A DNA stretch of 64,000 nt from the NCBI GenBank assembly GCA_002408465.1, contig DHSM01000022.1:1-64000 (forward strand). The letters run 5' to 3'. This DNA is from Firmicutes bacterium UBA5286 (GTDB taxonomy: Bacteria; Bacillota; Proteinivoracia; UBA4975). A program made the position numbers and the translations under genes. Of the stretch, positions 61,729-64,000 are shown piece by piece; the first letter of the stretch is position 1; every line of letters begins with the position of its first letter. Under the pieces are notes generated by a model. The model did no database searches, was not told the DNA's origin, and saw only the letters and a program-made list of their open reading frames with translations.

Positions 61729-62451
61729 TCACCGGTCAAGGCCAACATAACGCAGCGGGTCCAAAGGATCTTGCTGTGCGTCCCGCACTTCAAAGACCAG
61801 GTAATCATCGGCATAATAACCCTGCAATTTCGCCCCCAGCTCCCCCAATCTCTGATTGGTGCTTACCGCATCGCCTAGCTTCACCTCGATAAATCCCAGA
61901 TTTATATAGCGGGTCTCAAAGTCGCCATGGTCAATCCATACTGCTCCTGCTTCATATTCTTCAGGTTGGATTACCATTGATACCCTGCCCTGAAAGGCGG
62001 CATAGACAGGGTCCCCCCGAGTTCCACCTATATGTATTCCAGCAGTAACAGTATGAAAGGCGGATGAAAATGCTTCGCCGCAGCCCAGGAGTATTGACCC
62101 TTTCAAGGGGAGTGTGAGTTTTTCTTTGCCCTGCTCAAAGGCAGCCAATGATACATATGGCTGCTCCTCACTTTCATTGCCTGATTGTTGGTTGTCAGGG
62201 TTTAGCTTTGCCAGATCATCAGGCTCCCCCGTTCCCTGTCCAGGATCAAATACCAGACTATTTGCAGGGCTGAATTGCCACCAGACCAAGCCGGTAATAA
62301 CCAGCACGCAAAGGAAGTAGATCAGGGCATAGCGAAACCCAGGAGATGCGCTGCGCCAACGGGCAACGGTCCGTTTTTGGATGTTTGCCAGAACGCCGAC
62401 AGTTCTACTAATAAGATTCTTAATTTTGGTTTTTGCAGACAAGTCCATCAC
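61729..62451 (-). CDS. spoIIQ: SpoIIQ-like M23-fold engulfment protein, degenerate active site
   Basis: 240 residues. An N-terminal cytoplasmic stretch, one membrane helix (about 40-60, ALIYFLCVLVITGLVWWQFS), a linker and an M23/LytM domain. The H-x(n)-D pair is altered (AGIHIGGTRGDPVYA) and the later H-x-H is HGD...RYINL, so the zinc site is probably incomplete, as in Bacillus SpoIIQ. It is thought to form the forespore side of the channel with SpoIIIAH. The start among GTG 62451, ATG 62448 and a TTG near 62439 is uncertain. It lies between spoIID and spoIIID. Confidence 0.85.
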   Translation of the reverse strand: MMDLSAKTKIKNLISRTVGVLANIQKRTVARWRSASPGFRYALIYFLCVLVITGLVWWQFSPANSLVFDPGQGTGEPDDLAKLNPDNQQSGNESEEQPYVSLAAFEQGKEKLTLPLKGSILLGCGEAFSSAFHTVTAGIHIGGTRGDPVYAAFQGRVSMVIQPEEYEAGAVWIDHGDFETRYINLGFIEVKLGDAVSTNQRLGELGAKLQGYYADDYLVFEVRDAQQDPLDPLRYVGLDR

Positions 62452-62483
62452 CTCGAGGCTTATTTTACCCCGGACATGCCTGT

Positions 62484-63440
62484 TTATTCGCCAATCCCCA
62501 CCCGGGACACTTGAATTCCAGTGTAATATTTGTTGATTATCTCCAAAGCATTGTAACCCTGGCGGGCCATGCCATCAGCTCCATACTGACACAGTCCTAC
62601 TCCATGGCCGTAGCCCACGGTGGTAAAGGTGTAGTTCGCCTCTTCCTGCAACCAGGATACCTTGCTGGATTTAAGTTCCAAGCGATTTCTGAATTCCAGG
62701 CCCCGTATGATTTCTCTACCGGTACCAACCTTGATTATGCGGCCGCTTTCTGTGCGCTCCTGCACCTGAATTTTCAGATCTTCAAGGGGCACGCCCAATT
62801 TTTCCGCCACCTGGGCGGCGCTTATCTGCACCGTTTCGGTAAAGCGGGGGGAAGAACTGCAATAACCGCACGAAACTGAGCGCAAATAGGGGATCTCGTT
62901 TGTCCAGACCTCCTCGGAATTCTCGGTGCACCCCCCGCAAGTAGAATGATATACAGCATCGATCAGCTTTCCTTGGAAAGTAACGACCTGGCCCTGAGTT
63001 TCGGAAACAGCCCGGAGAATTTTGCGCCAGTAAGATCTTTGCCGGAAGAAAGGCCATTTGGCCACGGCTTCTTCTTTTAAGGTCCAGGCCTGACAGTGGG
63101 TGCTGTCAGTGCAAATATCGGCCTCGGGGTGCCGGTCGCAGCCGCCGCCGCCACTGGCTCTGATTTTCGCTACTGTATAGGTCCTGGCTACAATTGCCTG
63201 GGCTTTGAGGGCTTCCACATGAAACTGGGCCGGCATCTCCGCTGCCACCACCCCCGTAAGGTATTCGCCCAGAGGCATGCGGACCAGCTCCAAGGTCCGG
63301 TGATTCCAGACTGCGACTACATAGGGATCGACATTAGCATCAGGCAATGTTTTGCCGCCGCAGCTTTTAACAATCAAAGCAGGCAAGACAAGCAAAAGCA
63401 CCAGCATTACAAGTAGGACCAGACCAATTTTCTTCAGCAA
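62484..63440 (-). CDS. spoIID: Stage II sporulation protein D (SpoIID)
   Basis: 318 residues from TTG 63440 after AGGAGGG. One N-terminal membrane anchor (about 5-25) and the SpoIID domain: GVVAAEMPAQFHVEALKAQA carries the catalytic glutamate, and YHSTCGGCTENSEEVW and GYGHGVGLCQYGADGMA are typical. It is a lytic transglycosylase needed for engulfment, working with SpoIIP and SpoIIM. A SigE-like promoter lies at 63462-63490 (minus). It is first of the spoIID-spoIIQ-spoIIID-mreB block. Confidence 0.96.
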   Translation of the reverse strand: MLKKIGLVLLVMLVLLLVLPALIVKSCGGKTLPDANVDPYVVAVWNHRTLELVRMPLGEYLTGVVAAEMPAQFHVEALKAQAIVARTYTVAKIRASGGGGCDRHPEADICTDSTHCQAWTLKEEAVAKWPFFRQRSYWRKILRAVSETQGQVVTFQGKLIDAVYHSTCGGCTENSEEVWTNEIPYLRSVSCGYCSSSPRFTETVQISAAQVAEKLGVPLEDLKIQVQERTESGRIIKVGTGREIIRGLEFRNRLELKSSKVSWLQEEANYTFTTVGYGHGVGLCQYGADGMARQGYNALEIINKYYTGIQVSRVGIGE

Positions 63441-63461
63441 TAATCATCCCTCCTGCCGCTA

Positions 63462-63490
63462 TAAATATGTTCTTGGTAGGGATTATAGAC
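63462..63490 (-). promoter_or_regulatory. Candidate SigE promoter of spoIID
   Basis: On the minus strand GTCTATA (63484-63490) and CATATTTA (63462-63469) are spaced 14 bases apart, close to the SigE pattern. spoIID is a SigE gene in Bacillus. By eye only. Confidence 0.4.
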
Positions 63491-63496
63491 TGAACA

Positions 63497-63520
63497 AAAA
63501 AAATAGCCGTTTCCGGCTAT
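63497..63520 (-). terminator. Terminator of murA
   Basis: ATAGCCG (63503-63509) pairs with CGGCTAT (63514-63520), followed by T8 on the minus strand. It overlaps the murA stop. Confidence 0.85.
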
Positions 63521-64000
63521 CCACGCCATATATCTGCGCCTAAAGCTTTTAGTTTGCCGACCAGGTCATGATACCCCCGGTCAATATGATGAATATTGCC
63601 TACCTCTGTGATGCCATCGGCAACCAGCCCGGCCACAATCAGGGCGGCGCCCGCTCTCAGGTCGCTGGCATTGACCTGAGCGCCTGTGAGGCCTTTGACC
63701 CCTTCGATTATTGCGCTGCGACCATCTATCTTGACTCTGGCGTTCATCCGCTTGAGCTCATCTAAATGCATAAATCTGTTTTCAAAAATGGTCTCTGTCA
63801 CCAGGCTGGTACCCCGGGCGGTAGTCAGAACAGCAGTCATCTGTGCCTGCATATCCGTGGGAAAGCCGGGGTAAGGCAGTGTCTTAATATCTGTTGCATT
63901 TAATGGCTTATTGCCAATAACCAACAGGCCATCCTCATGTTCTAATATGGTAACTCCAACTTCTTCAAATTTGGCGATTACCGGCTTAAGGTGGTCGACA
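63517..64000 (-). CDS. murA: UDP-N-acetylglucosamine 1-carboxyvinyltransferase MurA (3' part)
   Basis: The visible 160 residues run off the right edge without a start. They match the C-terminal half of MurA: DHLKPVIAKFEEVGVTILEH, YPGFPTDMQAQMTAVLTTARG, RFMHLDELKRMNA and RAGAALIVAGLVADGITEV. MurA transfers enolpyruvate to UDP-GlcNAc in the first step of peptidoglycan synthesis. The catalytic cysteine region is outside the window. Its place upstream of spoIID agrees with the common murA-spoIID order. Confidence 0.95.
   Translation of the reverse strand, partial: VDHLKPVIAKFEEVGVTILEHEDGLLVIGNKPLNATDIKTLPYPGFPTDMQAQMTAVLTTARGTSLVTETIFENRFMHLDELKRMNARVKIDGRSAIIEGVKGLTGAQVNASDLRAGAALIVAGLVADGITEVGNIHHIDRGYHDLVGKLKALGADIWRG

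Overview
The window reads as chromosome of an anaerobic, spore-forming, amino-acid-fermenting Firmicute (Clostridia or a related class). The evidence is a glycine reductase operon with two selenocysteine codons, a spoIID-spoIIQ-spoIIID-mreB block, a Ger-type germination locus, spore photoproduct lyase, flavodiiron protein, tryptophanase and ornithine aminotransferase. Many genes start with TTG or GTG behind strong GGAGG-type ribosome binding sites, and intrinsic terminators are abundant. Species cannot be fixed from the sequence alone.

Layout. 1-~5215: the right part of an AT-rich integrative element: broken DEAD/DEAH helicase, HTH regulator, iteron-like repeats, RepA-like ATPase, a hairpin-rich noncoding stretch and a large serine recombinase, abutting the 3' end of mazF/ndoA. 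5222-7071: alr-mazE-mazF. 7199-7960: a lone cas6 with tandem Spo0A boxes upstream and no CRISPR array or other cas gene. 8185-8941: thiamine transporter thiT under a TPP riboswitch. 10374-18400: glycine reductase operon (tandem glycine riboswitch, grdX, trxB, trxA, grdE, grdA, grdB, grdC, grdD). 18864-25421: housekeeping genes (RNA methylase, CPBP protease, tsaC/sua5, NYN protein, rocD, guanylate kinase) plus a decayed glycerate dehydrogenase. 25475-27643: fprA with a Fur-like box, two related structured elements, and an HD phosphohydrolase. 27782-31878: gerXA-gerXC and a small membrane protein, facing a frameshifted gerXB. 31973-37961: RidA, tryptophanase, a beta-propeller lipoprotein, and a nucleoside hydrolase/ribokinase/2-hydroxyacid dehydrogenase operon. 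38009-44729: radical SAM protein, DUF2161, splB, aldo/keto reductase, TtcA-like ATPase, and an alpha/beta hydrolase lacking its nucleophile. 44780-51161: addB-addA. 51226-59497: small membrane protein, M42 aminopeptidase, chemoreceptor, and a yhaO-yhaN-isomerase operon whose YhaO has degraded metal motifs. 59646-64000: small conserved-looking gene, yhbY, mreB, spoIIID, spoIIQ, spoIID and the 3' part of murA.

How it fits together. Glycine reductase (proteins A, B and C plus thioredoxin and its reductase) turns glycine into acetyl phosphate and ammonia, and the riboswitch ties its expression to glycine. Tryptophanase with RidA, RocD and the aldo/keto reductase fit amino-acid fermentation. FprA fits oxygen defence. 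The spore genes cover engulfment, mother-cell transcription, germination and spore UV repair. Least explained are the orphan cas6 with abrB-like Spo0A boxes, the paired structured elements at 26743-26963, and several family members that kept their fold but lost catalytic residues (the 42900 hydrolase, YhaO, and the thioredoxin-like tail of TrxB).
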